Source: Pontederia crassipes (lineage: Eukaryota > Streptophyta > Magnoliopsida > Commelinales > Pontederiaceae). From it: 64,000 bases of DNA. The DNA lies in NCBI GenBank assembly GCA_030549335.1, contig JAUKPH010000026.1, positions 2,542,001 through 2,606,000 of the forward strand, read 5' to 3'. Below are positions 1 through 11,110 of the stretch, one piece after another. A program made the position numbers and the translations under genes. The notes under the pieces were generated by a model. The model did not search any database. It saw nothing but the letters and a program-made list of their open reading frames with translations, and was not told the DNA's origin. Numbering within the stretch: position 1 is the stretch's first letter; each line of letters begins with the position of its first letter.

Positions 1-582
1 CTTAGCATTTATCCTACGCAGACACCCTAACATCTCTGGTAATCGCTGTAAAGCACACTCCTTTAGTGTAGCTCACACACTTAGGTGTGTCTTAACTCTT
101 TGTGGTTGCACTCTGAGCCTTGCTTATTCGGTCCAATCACTCCTCTATGCCAAGCAAAGAATGGTTACACTTCGGTCACCTCAGGTGGAACTCCTAGTCC
201 AATCTCTCCTCTACGCCTAACAAAGAATCGGGTTACACTTTGGTCACCCAGGTGGGACGCCTATCTTCCTTACTTTGTCACTCCTCCCTGCTATAACACA
301 ACTATCACCCTAACCACAGTTCTCAAATGTGGTGTAAATGTGTAATGGAAGATGACAGTGGAGCATAGTACAACTTTTGAGGAAACCTGAACCATGCTTT
401 TTTTTTGAGAAAAAATCCTGGATGATGTTGATGGTTCAAAAACTCCATTGTGCTGTTTCTGTTTGTCAGTCTGATCGATGTGCCTACTATGGAGTCTAAT
501 CGTGGTGGGGCTTCAAATCAGATGAGGAAGGATATCTCATTCATTTAGAGATCTTAATTGTTGACGACATTTCCAAGTGATC
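1..582. other. Unassigned sequence with a 66-bp tandem pair
   Basis: No gene is recognised. A unit starting TCCAATCACTCC at 132 is repeated in diverged form from 198, a period of 66 bp, and both units carry GGTTACACTT and GGTCACC. An 86-codon open frame spans the pair but resembles no family I know. If the RAD5-like exon at 4704 is genuine, this stretch lies in or beside its upstream intron. It could also be a worn LTR fragment; nothing decides between these. Confidence 0.35.
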
Positions 583-597
583 AAGGTCGCTACTTGT

Positions 598-1479
598 GGA
601 AGGGGTCGGTTCTGCCGGAAGCCGACGTTGGCGCTGATGGAGTTCACAGTGCAGATGAGGTGTCTAGCCGTGGTGCGGCAATTACCGGCCTCCGTTGTAC
701 CCGCCAGAGGGCACTAGCAAGAGGCATGGCCTTGCACCGGCCCCTACAGCGCATGCTCACCCACCCTAGGGGCAGCCACAAGAAACGTCTGGCATCGCCA
801 CCATCAGAGGGACAGCAGTCGCCCATGCATTCTTCATCGCTGCTGCAGTCGGTTAGTCAACAGCTGTCCATACAGCCATCGATGCCGCTGCCCGTGGATG
901 GGGGTGCGCCGCCTGACCCGCTGGCTACTGAGGACAGGGACGATGGGGTGTGCCTCTGCGCTGGGTGGTCGGATGAGGAGGTTCGCCTAGTTGCGGAGGC
1001 TGCCAGCTTCCGCCACACACGTCGGCGCCCAATGATTTTTTGGGTCTCCAGGGATTCCTCATCACCAGAAGAGTGTTTTCATAAGTGACTCGAAGGATGT
1101 GTGGCGACCATTTCAGCGTTCAGCACAACAGTGATCGAGATGGAGGACGCCATTGCTGATCACTTTTGGATGGGGAGAAAGGCTTGGTGAATCTTGTGGT
1201 ATTCTTTTGTTTTGTGCGTGGGGAGTGAGGCCTGGTGAACTTTTTGGTGAACATTTTGGTACTTCTTTGTTTTGTGATTGGGGAGAGAGGACTGGTGAAT
1301 CCTTTGTACTCAGCATCTTTCTGGGGGATCGGGGTTGTGGCTGAACGAGATATTTTCCTTTTGTTGATGCTCTCCCTTTATGAGCCTACACTTGTAAAAG
1401 TTTCCCATTCCATAGTTATATACATTTGGATGACAACCACACTCCTGGTGGTCATCCTCTTTCTTCTCAAAAAAAAAAA
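598..1479 (+). mobile_element. 5'-truncated LINE with 15-bp target site duplication
   Basis: The direct repeat AAGGTCGCTACTTGT occurs at 583-597 and again at 1480-1494, directly after a run of about 13 A, which is the signature of target-primed LINE insertion. The last 70 bp before the poly(A) hold a short hairpin (GATGACAACCAC paired with GTGGTCATC) and a CTTCTC tail. The same features appear, reversed, in the minus-strand LINEs at 31754, 37024 and 46636. Bases 598-1088 are open for about 160 codons and could be the end of ORF1; I cannot identify a domain. A diverged tandem repeat of about 60 bp (GGGGAGA...GGTGAA) lies at 1165-1340. No reverse transcriptase is present, so the copy is 5' truncated, internally deleted, or both. 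Confidence 0.75.
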
Positions 1480-1494
1480 AAGGTCGCTACTTGT

Positions 1495-1947
1495 TGTGTG
1501 TGAGGAAGGGAGCCACTCTCTGAGCCAGGTACCACAAGATTGCTTTGTCGTATTCCATCTTCTGCAAATTGCGCTAGTTCCAAATGTGATTTGCCTAGTG
1601 AAAATAAATGCAGCAGTGGTGTGCTGGCAACACAAATCCTTTACTTGATCCAGGATATGTGGTGTATATGGCATTCCGAAATGATCTACTCAAGTGCTAA
1701 TACTTTTAAATTCACAGATCAAATTTGTTTCAATGAGATCTTTCACTCACATTTTTTGCCACCAAGAACATTCTATGGAACTCTTTGATCCCTGAACTTG
1801 GACTATCAGTAGCACATGATTCACAACATTCACTGAATCCATATTCCACGATCAAATGTTTAGTAAAACTTGTAGAAGCGGTCCTTGATGGGGATGCTAC
1901 ATAGTTGGTTCTCATCCTTCAAAGAAGAGAGAATGAGTGTAATAAGA
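1495..1947 (+). other. Unassigned, coding-like flank between two insertions
   Basis: This stretch separates the LINE from the RTE element. Plus-strand frames are open for up to 80 codons and the composition is less AT-rich than neutral sequence nearby, but no motif is recognisable and frames shift. With the piece at 3444-4011 it could be one older degenerate gene or element split by the RTE insertion. That link is inference from position only. Confidence 0.25.
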
Positions 1948-1958
1948 TCATCCATTAA

Positions 1959-3432
1959 AACAATAACAACAACAAAGCCTTATCCCACTAGGTGGGGTCG
2001 GCTACATGGATCATACAACGTCATTCCGCTCTATTAGTAACCAAACCTTTCGGTATATTATTCACCAATAGATCTTGCTTTATTAGTTCCCTAAGTGTCC
2101 GCCTTGGCCTCCTTCTCCCTCTTTTAATCGGACTCCAGATTATTTGATCTACTCTTTTTACTGGCGTATCTAATGGTCTTCGCTGAACATGACCAAATCA
2201 TCTCAAACGATTCTCTACCATTTTCTCACTAATAGGAGCCACTCCGACTCGTTCACGTATATGGTCATTCCTAATCTTATCTAATCTTGTATGACCACAC
2301 ATCCATCTCAACATCCTCATTTCGGCTACCCCCACTTTACGTTCATGTTGTCCCTTCATAGCTCAACATTCACTACCATATAACACTGCCGGTCTTATAG
2401 CAGTACGATAGAATTTTCCTTTAACTTTATTGGGTACTTTTCTATCACAAAGAACTCCAGTGACTTTCCTCCACTTACACCAACCAGCTTGAATTTTATG
2501 ATTAACATCGTCATCAATCTCACCATCTTGTCTTACAATTGATCCTAAATATTTAAACTTTGTCACTTGAGGAATTATATCCTCCCCTAGACTAACTTTC
2601 AAATCGTCTTTAAGTTGTTTATTTGTGAAATTGCTATGCATATATTCTGTTTTATTCCTACTTAAACGAAAACCCTTTGACTCCAACGTATTTCTCCATA
2701 TTTTTAATTTTGTATTAATCTCTTCTCTTGAATCCGCTAAAAGTACTATATCATTCGCAAATAGCATGCACTTAGGTACCTTCTCTATGATACTCTCGGT
2801 TATAGTATCGATAACTAAGTTAAATAGATATGGGCTTAAAGCTGATTCTTGATGTAGGTCAATTCCTATAGGAAATTCATTTGTCTCGCCTCCGGGTGTC
2901 TTAACCCTAGTCAATGCCCCATTGTACATATCTTGTATTACCTTAATGTAGACAACACTCACACTCTTCTTTTGCAAGGCTTTTCAAAGTACATCCCTTG
3001 GTACCCGATCATACGCCTTCTCTAAGTCAATGAAAGCCATATGTAAGTCTCTTCTCCTACTTCGATACTTCTCTATCATCCCCCTTAGTAAATAAATCGC
3101 CTCTGTAGTGGATCTTCCTGGCATGAACCCAAATTGTCTCTCAGAAATACTAGTCTTCATTCTTAATCTATGCTCAATCACTTTTTCCCATAATTTCATT
3201 GTGTGACTCATTTAACACTGCATTCAGGCGAGGATGCAACGGCTCTTGCTCTCTTATCACTGTACCCGAGCTGTATAGCGCGTTACTTACGGGTAATGAC
3301 CTAGCATTAACACAATATATTCGTTGATCCATGTTCATGAGATTCGACAGGGTTTTACGTTGGCTGTCGGGGCCTAACACAACCCTCCTCCTTTATTCGG
3401 GCTTGGGACCGGCTATAGAACATAGGCGGAGT
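1959..3432 (-). mobile_element. Internally deleted RTE-type LINE with Au SINE-like head
   Basis: TCATCCATTAA flanks the element exactly at 1948-1958 and 3433-3443. In element sense it starts with about 110 bp (3432 down to 3323) nearly identical to the head of the Au SINE at 60168. It then enters reverse transcriptase at motif MKLWEKVIEHRLR (near 3200) and continues through FGFMPGRSTTEAI, DLEKAYDRVPRDVL (2984-3211), then a domain fragment at 2363-2977 with LFANDIVLLADS, a decayed A-D-D motif (AND). It ends in a GTAGCCGACCCCACCTAGTG tail and TTG repeats at 1967. The endonuclease domain is missing, so head and RT are joined by a deletion near 3211. RTE elements encode endonuclease and RT in one protein; this copy cannot move by itself. 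Confidence 0.85.
2363..3211 (-). pseudogene. RTE reverse transcriptase, broken
   Basis: Two frames read as RTE-clade RT. The first, 3211 down to 2984, has the finger motifs KVIEHRLR and FGFMPGR and the first catalytic aspartate in DLEKAYDRVP. The second, 2977 down to 2363, has the palm stretch with LFANDIVLLADS in place of FADDIVL, then GFRLSRNKTEYM and FKYLGSIVRQDGEI, typical of RTE thumb regions. A frameshift and a small loss separate the frames near 2980. The catalytic ADD has become AND, so the enzyme is dead. It belongs to the element at 1959-3432. Confidence 0.85.
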
Positions 3433-3443
3433 TCATCCATTAA

Positions 3444-4256
3444 CAAAAGCGTTTGGAAAATTCAAAATTGGAAGTTTCTCTACTAATAAGTCTAATATTC
3501 AAAATCATTCCATTCAGAGTTTTTTTTCTGAATCAAAACATCAAACTTCCACATTTTCGTAGGGTCCTCTGAGAATTCCTTCTAGAGCTTGTTAAATAAA
3601 TTTTCATCGGTTTCCATGGGACAACAGTTTCCCTCAGAAGAACAGGCATCCTTTCATATTGTTCTTTCTCCTATTCTAGTTGACAAGGCTGTTGACATGT
3701 GGTGCATCTTACCTTATTGCGATGCATTTGATTGGTTCTCTGCATTTTCACTGAACTCGGGTGCAACTCTGTCATTAATTGAGGATCCCTCATGTTGCTT
3801 CTATCTTGATGGGGATGGGATGGTTGACCAATCATTGTTTGGCAACCATCTTCAAGATTGGTACCTTTTTTGGTTGTATCAATGGCCATTGGAGGCACAA
3901 CCAGAGTTGATGAAAATAACAAATCATGTAGAACAGAGTGAAATCAGATTGCAATTCCCCTGGCAAACTGGCAACCTTTTTTTCCATATCTTTTACCTCC
4001 TGTTTCTTTGAACCTCCCTTTGGTCTCTTCTATATTTGAAATGTTAGTTGTAATTAGGTTATAAGTTAACATTTTTCGTGAAAAATTATTTTTTTACTAC
4101 CAATCCTAGTTTACCATTTGGATGTTTTTCCTTCAGACTGAGATTAAAAAAAGTCTTGCAGTAGATCTTACCATCTTGCAATTGATCTTGAGAAGCAAGA
4201 TTTCGACCGTCACCTGCCTTTCACCTCTTCCACGTTTCCTTCCTTATCTCTATGTC
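3444..4256 (+). other. Unassigned stretch with a 140-codon open frame
   Basis: The frame 3589-4011 is open for 140 codons, long for sequence of this composition, and the part from codon 13 (PSEEQASF) looks protein-like: mixed hydrophobic and acidic residues with few low-complexity runs. I cannot place it in a family. It precedes the RAD5-like exon on the same strand but does not resemble any SNF2 helicase block. It may be an old pseudogene or an unrecognised exon. Confidence 0.25.
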
Positions 4257-4271
4257 AGGTGATATAGTTAT

Positions 4272-4377
4272 TTTTTTTTTGAGGAGAAAAATAAATAATA
4301 AGATGTAAGAATTGAACCCATGACCTCTTTAGTTAGTTTTATGTGCGGTAACCACTAATTCAAAGCAAAAGATTTAA
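4272..4377 (-). mobile_element. tRNA-derived SINE with 15-bp target site duplication
   Basis: AGGTGATATAGTTAT is repeated exactly at 4257-4271 and 4378-4392. In element sense the 106-bp body has an A-box-like TAGTGGTTACCGC and a B-box-like GGGTTCAATTC, the two parts of an RNA polymerase III internal promoter. It ends in TTTTTCTCCTC followed by A10. That tail matches the end of the minus-strand LINEs in this window, for example at 31754. Promoter boxes, size, A-tail and long duplication together make this a SINE rather than a MITE. Confidence 0.82.
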
Positions 4378-4703
4378 AGGTGATATAGTTATGCTTTGAT
4401 GCATCCCTTGATACAGAAACATGATAATGGATTCGTACCATCCAGCATTATAGCCAACAATCTACCATGCAGATTTAATGCACTTCATAGAACCAACTAA
4501 TCTTTTATGTGAATTTTATCGACTCCTGTGTGAGAGACAATGGTATCTGTAGTAGGCTACAATGGGAAAATAAAATGGTGAGAATTTGCTCCTTTGGTTA
4601 GTTTCACTAGAAAAGCCTAGTAAGTAATGTGGATGCTGCATGGTACTTAGTGCATCGGCTACTTGCTTTACTGGTTGAGTGGTGATGCCTGGCATGTTTA
4701 CAG

Positions 4704-4826
4704 GGGACAGTGGAAGAGAGAATGCAAGCTGTCCAGGCACGTAAGAATAGGATGATCGCAGGAGCTCTGACTGATCAAGAAGTGCGCAATGCACGAATAG
4801 AGGAACTGAAGATGCTCTTTACTTGA
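4704..4826 (+). CDS. RAD5A: Terminal exon of a RAD5-type SNF2 DNA helicase/translocase
   Basis: After the acceptor TTTACAG the 40 codons read GTVEERMQAVQARKNRMI, then AGALTDQEVRNARIEELK, ending MLFT and TGA at 4824-4826. I recognise this as the extreme C-terminus of plant RAD5/SMARCA3-like proteins, just after helicase motif VI. RAD5 is a nuclear ATPase with HIRAN and RING domains acting in error-free post-replication DNA repair. The preceding exon should end with the residues F-I-V-K; it was not found in 1-4703, so it lies outside the window or has been lost. The upstream intron would hold at least three insertions. Assignment to the A paralogue is from memory and less sure than the family. 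The exon could belong to a truncated gene copy. Confidence 0.68.
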   Translation, partial: GTVEERMQAVQARKNRMIAGALTDQEVRNARIEELKMLFT

Positions 4827-7304
4827 AAAGAAAAAAAAAGGGCAGTGAAAGGAGAAATCATTCAGTTCATAATTGTGCGACTGCTGTCAACAGAATCATT
4901 GGAAGGTTCCTCCGGAGGAAATCATCCAAACACTCGGTTGGTGGCATGGCAATTCATCCATCTACTGCCAAAACTTGAGCAAGACAGTTCCTGCGACAGG
5001 CTTCAGAACGCTACAGATTTTGCACGATCGACCATCATCTCAAGTAAATGATGGGGCACTGGAAGTTGGTTACCATGTTTTATTCGCTTTCCACGTTGCC
5101 TACTTGGAGAAATTTAACACCCACCGGCCCCTAGCTGGAAGTGGATTTATGTGTAAACTAGTGAAATCTCCGTGCAATTTTAAATTTATTATAATATTTA
5201 GTACTAAATAATTATAAGAAATATGAGATTTCTTTGTCTTTTATTTTTTTATATTAAATAAAGTTTATATCTTTATATTATGTTAAAAAAATATCAGATA
5301 GATTGCATGTGATATATTAACTAAAATTTGATTTAAATATGTGTCCTATTTAATTTTCACAAATCTGTTTACAATAAAATTTATTTTAAGGCATAATGTT
5401 TAACCAAGATCAACTTTATTTGTGAAAGATGAACGGAAATAAAATGTTTGCATTTAGAAAATAATTATTTGGTCAATTTTTTTATTGACAACACCATGGT
5501 TGTCAAGATCCTGATATCCTTCGAACAAAAAATGATTTTGATTCTATTCGAAGAATTTTAAATGTAGGATCTATATTGGATTTTACTATGTTCACATGGT
5601 ATAAGTTTTTTTATATCTATTATATTTGAAAATATGAATAAAATATTAATGATCAATGTTTAATTAACTTACATATATAATATTTATGAATAAATATATT
5701 ACTTTAATTATTTTATACTAAAAAATATTTTTTATTCATGATCATTGATTTGATTTTATGATTTTCGATCCTCGAAATTTCTTACGATTCCGACAATCTT
5801 GCATAACACAATAGATAGTATTAGCATAATAAATGTAAACAAAAAAGATGGGAAAGTAAAGAGAAGAAATAAAATTAACTTTTGATCATATAGATGAAGA
5901 AGGAAGACAAATTAAAAAAAATTGAAAGGAAAGAGGAGCGTTGCCATATATAATAAAAGAAATAAAAATTGAATAATTCAAATGTGTATGGTAAAATAAT
6001 ATGATGGAAAATTACAATGAGCAAAAAAATAAAATAATAAAGATTAAATACATGAATTGAAAAAAATCAATGGAGAAAGGAATATCTAAGATCAATTTTG
6101 TTAAATGAAAAAAAGAAGTAAAGTGAGGAAAGAAATTTTAAAATAAGAAATAAAATGCAAGTTATACATATGGAACTTTGCTTTGCTCTTGAGTCTATGA
6201 TCCCTCTCATCGTCATCCTCATAATGTGCCTAATGATCCGCCATGAATGGTGTCTTTCATGAATGGTGACTTGCCTATTAGTTATTTGAATGGTGACTTG
6301 TGTTACTATTACTTAGTAACTGAAGAATTATCTTTACAGTTGAGAAAAAAAATTCCCAAAAGAAACTAATTAAACTCAGCATGATAACAGCTTCATAAGA
6401 TTTGCAGAGAAAAAAAGGGAAGATGAAAAAAAGTTTTTTGGAAGAAGAAAAAACAATGTAATGATGAATTTCTCGGATGGCAGGATATATTTGTTAACAT
6501 TAAGTAAATGGGTGGATTAATTGGACGGAATAGGAGTTCACGAAAAAAAAAATAGAAATTGGAGGATGAAAGTTAAAGAAAAAAAATGAAGATGAAAGGG
6601 CTAACCATGTTAAAATATTTTTAAAAAATTAAAATATTTAGAGGGCGTTTTCTCTAAGTAATCTTTTTAAATCACTAGTAATTTGAAGTTAAATTTCATG
6701 TGCCTATTATATTACTTTGTTTACTTTATATTAATTTGTAGGTAATTTAAATTTTCTAACAATATAAATTAGCAATCCACGTTGATTAAAAAAGGAGTGT
6801 CAATTCAGATTGTCATCCAAATAATAATATATTTTTATTTTCTTTTCATTCCTGCTTTTTCCATTCTTAGACATATAAAACATAATAATAATATAAAAAT
6901 TCATATAACAATAACAAGTAATATTATTACTATCATAATTAATAATATTAAATTATTTAAAAATTATTTTATTATTGTTATTCACATGAATTACATATTA
7001 TTATTAGTTATTATTTTAAACATTATATACATTATCATTTAAAAAGATACAAAATATTTATAACTATATTTATTTAATTTATTAATTTTATTTGAGTTTT
7101 AAGCTGAATTATATAATATTTAACTTAATATTAGTGATAAAAGAGTAGTATAATAAAAATTATATAGTGTCATTTAAATTATTGAAAAGATTACTTGTAC
7201 ATAATAAATAAAGTATTGCACATTGCTGGTAATGTAATAGGTGGTAATTATTTTGTTAGACAGTACAAATTGTTAGATAATGTGAAAAGGTAATGTATAA
7301 AAAA

Positions 7305-7350
<46 letters not shown>

Positions 7351-7410
7351 ATGACAATTTTCTTCCTAATATCTTTTCCCCATTCCCGCATCAGCATTGG
7401 TGGCATAATT
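4827..7410. other. AT-rich region without recognisable genes
   Basis: The first 200 bp would be the 3' untranslated region and flank of the RAD5-like gene. The rest is very AT-rich, with short A- and T-runs and only short chance open frames. A pair of weak inverted ends (GTTGTCAAGATC near 5490, GACAATCTTGC near 5790) hints at a decayed MITE but has no matching target duplication. Confidence 0.5.
7307..7347. repeat. (AT)20 microsatellite
   Basis: An uninterrupted AT dinucleotide run of about 41 bp lies 63 bp before the left LTR of the Copia element. The length makes it probably polymorphic and prone to assembly error. Confidence 0.95.
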
Positions 7411-7889
7411 TGAAAGAACCGTAATAATAAAATTAGATCCGATCATAACGAATCATTAGAAAACTTAATAAACTTAATGCGGAAACTTATAATCGTCCTT
7501 CACTCTTTTCGATCACGAACAGGTTATTCACGACTTAAGTTTCACCCATCATGAAGCCTTCAAATGCACCATTTGATATATATATGTCTTTTTGACATTG
7601 ATGTACCTTTTGATCATCATGTATATATCATTTCATCATTATACGTCTTTTAGTATATAAACACGTATACATCCTTATACTTTATACACATTTTGGTATA
7701 TATATACATCCTTTAACCTTTTGGTATGTACATCTTTTGGTCTCTACGCATATAATTCCACATCATTTCATATTATGAATATGCCCATAAATACTTTGAT
7801 CACTTTATTTGGGCCTTAATATATTTTGACAATTCTTAATTGTATAATTATTTTCATATTAAATTCAATGTTGGAATTATGCTCCAACA
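7411..7889 (-). mobile_element. 3' LTR of Copia element 1
   Basis: In plus orientation the repeat begins TGAAAGAACCGTAATAAT and ends TTATGCTCCAACA, i.e. TG...CA. Its first 130 bp match 13647-13780 closely, including ATCACGAACA and GTTATTCACG. To its right the element sense shows the purine-rich CTAAGTGGAAGAT just before TGTTGGAGC, as expected for a polypurine tract before a 3' LTR. The element therefore runs on the minus strand towards lower coordinates. Confidence 0.8.
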
Positions 7890-9030
7890 ATCTTCCACTT
7901 AGATTACATATGAAATTTTATAATTATACATACCAAAATGAGCTCAATTTTATTATCAAAATCATATAAAACAATCTCATTCATTAATTACATTAATAAA
8001 AAATCAAAGTAATCTTTGTCACATTTATCGCAACTTGACTCAATAGTGGTCACATATATCAATAACAAGATCTTGATTTGGTTGTGTAGCATGGAAGCTA
8101 CATGCAATGTGATCATAACACGCCAACTTCCAACTGGTCCACTTTATTGAGATCAAACTTAATAAAAGAGTGAAACTAAACTGTAGATCTGTAGATATGA
8201 ACCTTAATATATAAGCTGAACTATACGATAATATGTCTATAACATGAGCATTTATAATTACAAACTCCCACTCAAACTGAATATCTTGAACTAAAATGAC
8301 ACCCATATTACCAGTGTACTCGAGAAACACCTTTGGATGACAATTTCTTAGTAGGTGGATCCACAATAATAAACTTTGTCCCAATATGCTCAATAGACAT
8401 TACTCATTTCTTCACTCTTTCTTTAACAACTAGGAACTTGACTTTAGTGTGCCTCAATTTTGTCATGTTCCTATTGTTATTGGAATATATATAACTGTCA
8501 CCTTATTGTCACAAAATTAGTTTTAATGATCTTTTAATACCATCAATTATCCGTAATCCCGTGATAAAATTTCATAGCCAAATTCCATAATTAGATGTCT
8601 CATAGCACGCAATGAATTCTACTTTTACAGTTGAAAGTGCAATAATTAATCATTTGACACTCTTCAATAATATAACACACACTACAAAGAAAATGTAGTC
8701 TAATGTAGATTTCATGCTATCTTGGACATACTACAAATCGAAGTCGAAATAACAATGATCTCAACATAATCTATCCTCTGATATGTCAACATTTTATCCT
8801 TTGTCCTCTGTAAAACGTCGTAGAACCTTTTTGACTGATTTATATCAATCCATTCTTGGATTACTTAAATATTTTCTTAATATCTCAACATTATACACAA
8901 TATATGAATGCATATAAACTTGAGCATAAATAAGTCTTTTTATTGCTAATTCATAAAAAATCTTCTGCATTTTCATTCTCTTAAAATCATTGTCAGTTCA
9001 GACCAAACTTGTCTCCTTTAAACGTAGAAC
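7890..9030 (-). pseudogene. Copia element 1 pol, RNase H end
   Basis: The minus strand, in shifting frames, reads as the C-terminal part of a Tork-like Copia polyprotein. Near 8880 it resembles LSNPGMDHWKA with substitutions; near 8600 it has FIACYE and GIWLxNFITG; near 8330 it has KVFLEYTGNMGV, the end of the RNase H region. Stop codons and frameshifts are frequent, so no product is expected. The coding sequence resumes on the other side of the CACTA element at 11305. Confidence 0.72.
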
Positions 9031-9439
9031 CACTACAAGAAAAATGATGTTTTCCTAATCGAAGGAAATCGTCGGAAATGAGGGGTTTCGACGTGTTTAC
9101 CAACGGAATTGATCCGTCGAAAAAATGGTCGTCGCAAAAAGATTTTCAATAGTTGGAAAAAACTCGTCGAAAGTTTTGACGGTTACAACCGTCCCAAAAG
9201 TCCGACGGCCGCAACCGTCAAAAGGTTCCAGCGGTCCCGACCGTCAAAACTTTCGGCGGTCGAAACTTTCGATAGTCATCGCAGTCGTCAAAACATTCGG
9301 CGGTTGTAACCGTCGAAACTTTCGGCGATCATCGCAACCGTAAACTTTCGACGGACTCAACTGTCAAAAAGATTCGGCGGTCGCAATCGTCGAAATATTT
9401 TGGCGGCTGCAATCATCACAAAGAGTTTTTAAAATATAA

Positions 9440-10140
9440 AAAAATAGCTCGGCGCCAGGCAACCGATCTGGTCTCCTGGATTAGGCCGCCTTGTGATAGA
9501 TCACGCCACGGCCGAATAGATCAGGCCACCTGATCCAACCACTAGGTGGCCTGCGGCCTGATCTAGCTGGCCGCGGCAAGATCCGGCCATCTGGCACCGA
9601 TCACGCCACCGCCGGACAGCTCAGGCCGCCTGGCGGACGATCACACTGCCGTCGGATCAGGCCGCCAAGCGGCCGATCCAGGCCGTGTGCGACTAGATCG
9701 GCCACCTGGCGGCCAGATCCGAATTAAGCCGCCAGCGGCAAATCCATCACCAAGCGGCCATTCCAGGCCGCACGCGGCCAGATCAGGCCAGGGGCAGACC
9801 CGCCGCCAAGCGGCCGATCCAGGCCGCGCGCGATCGGATCAAGCGGCCAGCGGCAAATCTATCGCGAGGCGGCCGATCCAGACCGTGCACTGCTGGATCA
9901 GGCCGCTAGCGACAGATCCGTCGCCAGGCGATCGTTCTAGGCTGCCAGCGGCCGATCTAGGCCGCGCGTGGCCGGATCAGGCCGCCAACGGTAGATCTCC
10001 CCCCAGGCGGCCGATCCAGGCGGTGCGCGGGCGGATCAGGCTGACAACGACAAATCCGCCATCAAGAGGCCAATCAAGGCCGTGCGCGACCGAATTAGGC
10101 CGCCAGCCAGCTGATCTGCCGCAACGCGAGTGAGTGAGTG
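9440..10140 (+). repeat. GC-rich GGCCGCCAGG/GGCCGATCCA repeat core of the CACTA element
   Basis: About 700 bp consist of imperfect short repeats around AGGCCGCC, GGCCGATCCAGGCCG and AGCGGC. The local GC content is far above the AT-rich flanks. It holds a 148-codon open frame (9687-10133) rich in R, P, A and Q. This frame is best explained by repeat structure, because stop codons are rare in such GC-rich sequence. I do not call it a gene. Confidence 0.8.
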
Positions 10141-10379
10141 AGAGAGAGAGAGTAGATGAGAGAAAGATCCACCGCCAACCAGTAGAGCTGCCGCCAACGT
10201 CCGGGACGACAGTCGTCGCGTCGGTGACGGAGAGAGAGAGAGAGAAATAATGAAAGAGGTAGAGGGAGTAATGGAAAAATAAGGGAGAGGCGGAGAACGT
10301 GAATAAATGGGCGGAAAAAGAGAGTGGGGAGTGGGAAAAGAAAAAAAAGGCGGGGGAACGTGGCGGGATTATTTTTTAG

Positions 10380-11110
10380 TTATCGACGATTTTGATCGTC
10401 ACAAAGTTTAATAATAAAATAATATTTTTACGTTATCGACGGTTTCGACCGTCAGAAGATTATAATATTTAATTATTTTTATGTTTACCGACGGTCCGGA
10501 CCGTTGGAACTTTCAACGGTTCGAACTGTCGGTAATTATAACAATAAAATAGTAATTATATTACGTATTATGATATATAAGATTTAAATATTTAATTATT
10601 TTTACGATTATCGACGGTCCGGACTGTCGAAACTTTCGACGGTCCGAACTGCCGGTAATTATAATTATAAAAGACTAATTATATTATCTATTATGATATA
10701 TAAGATTTTAATATTTAATTATTTTTATGATTCTCGACGGTCCGGATCGTCGAAACTTCCGACGCTCTGAATTGTTGGTAATTATAATAATAAAATACTA
10801 ATTATATTATCTATTATGACATATAAGATTTTAATATTTAATTATTTTTATAATTACCGATGGTCCGAACCGTCAGAACTTTCGACCGTCCGAACTATCG
10901 ATAATTATAATAATAAAATACTAATTATATTATCTATTATGATATATAATATTTTAATATTTAATTATTTTCATAATTACTGATGGTTTGGACCATCAGA
11001 ACTTCCGACGGTCCGAACGGTCGGTAATTATAATATTAAAATACTAATTATTTTTCTATTTATTGACGGGTACGACTGTCAAAACTTGTGACGGATGGGT
11101 AGCCATCGAA
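10380..11110. repeat. Subterminal tandem repeats (about 120 bp, 5-6 units) of the CACTA element
   Basis: Units restart at about 10490, 10608, 10731, 10855 and 10977. Each carries a CGACGGTCCGGACCGTC-like inverted motif, a second GACGGTCCGAAC motif and an AT-rich spacer (TAATTATATTA, ATTATGATATATAAG, TTTAATTATTTTTA). Such arrays are the expected binding platform for CACTA transposase. Similar GACGGT motifs, without the AT spacer, occur near the left end at 9160-9410. Confidence 0.85.

Noticed and set aside
4272..4377. tRNA gene
   Set aside because: A- and B-box-like motifs are present, but there is no cloverleaf; A-tail and target duplication show a SINE.
5486..5812. Candidate hAT-like MITE with GTTGTCAAGATC and GACAATCTTGC ends
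   Set aside because: Inverted repeats are weak and no 8-bp duplication was found.
9687..10133. 148-codon open frame in the CACTA core
   Set aside because: It follows from GC-rich short repeats; the protein is R/P/A/Q low complexity with no motif.
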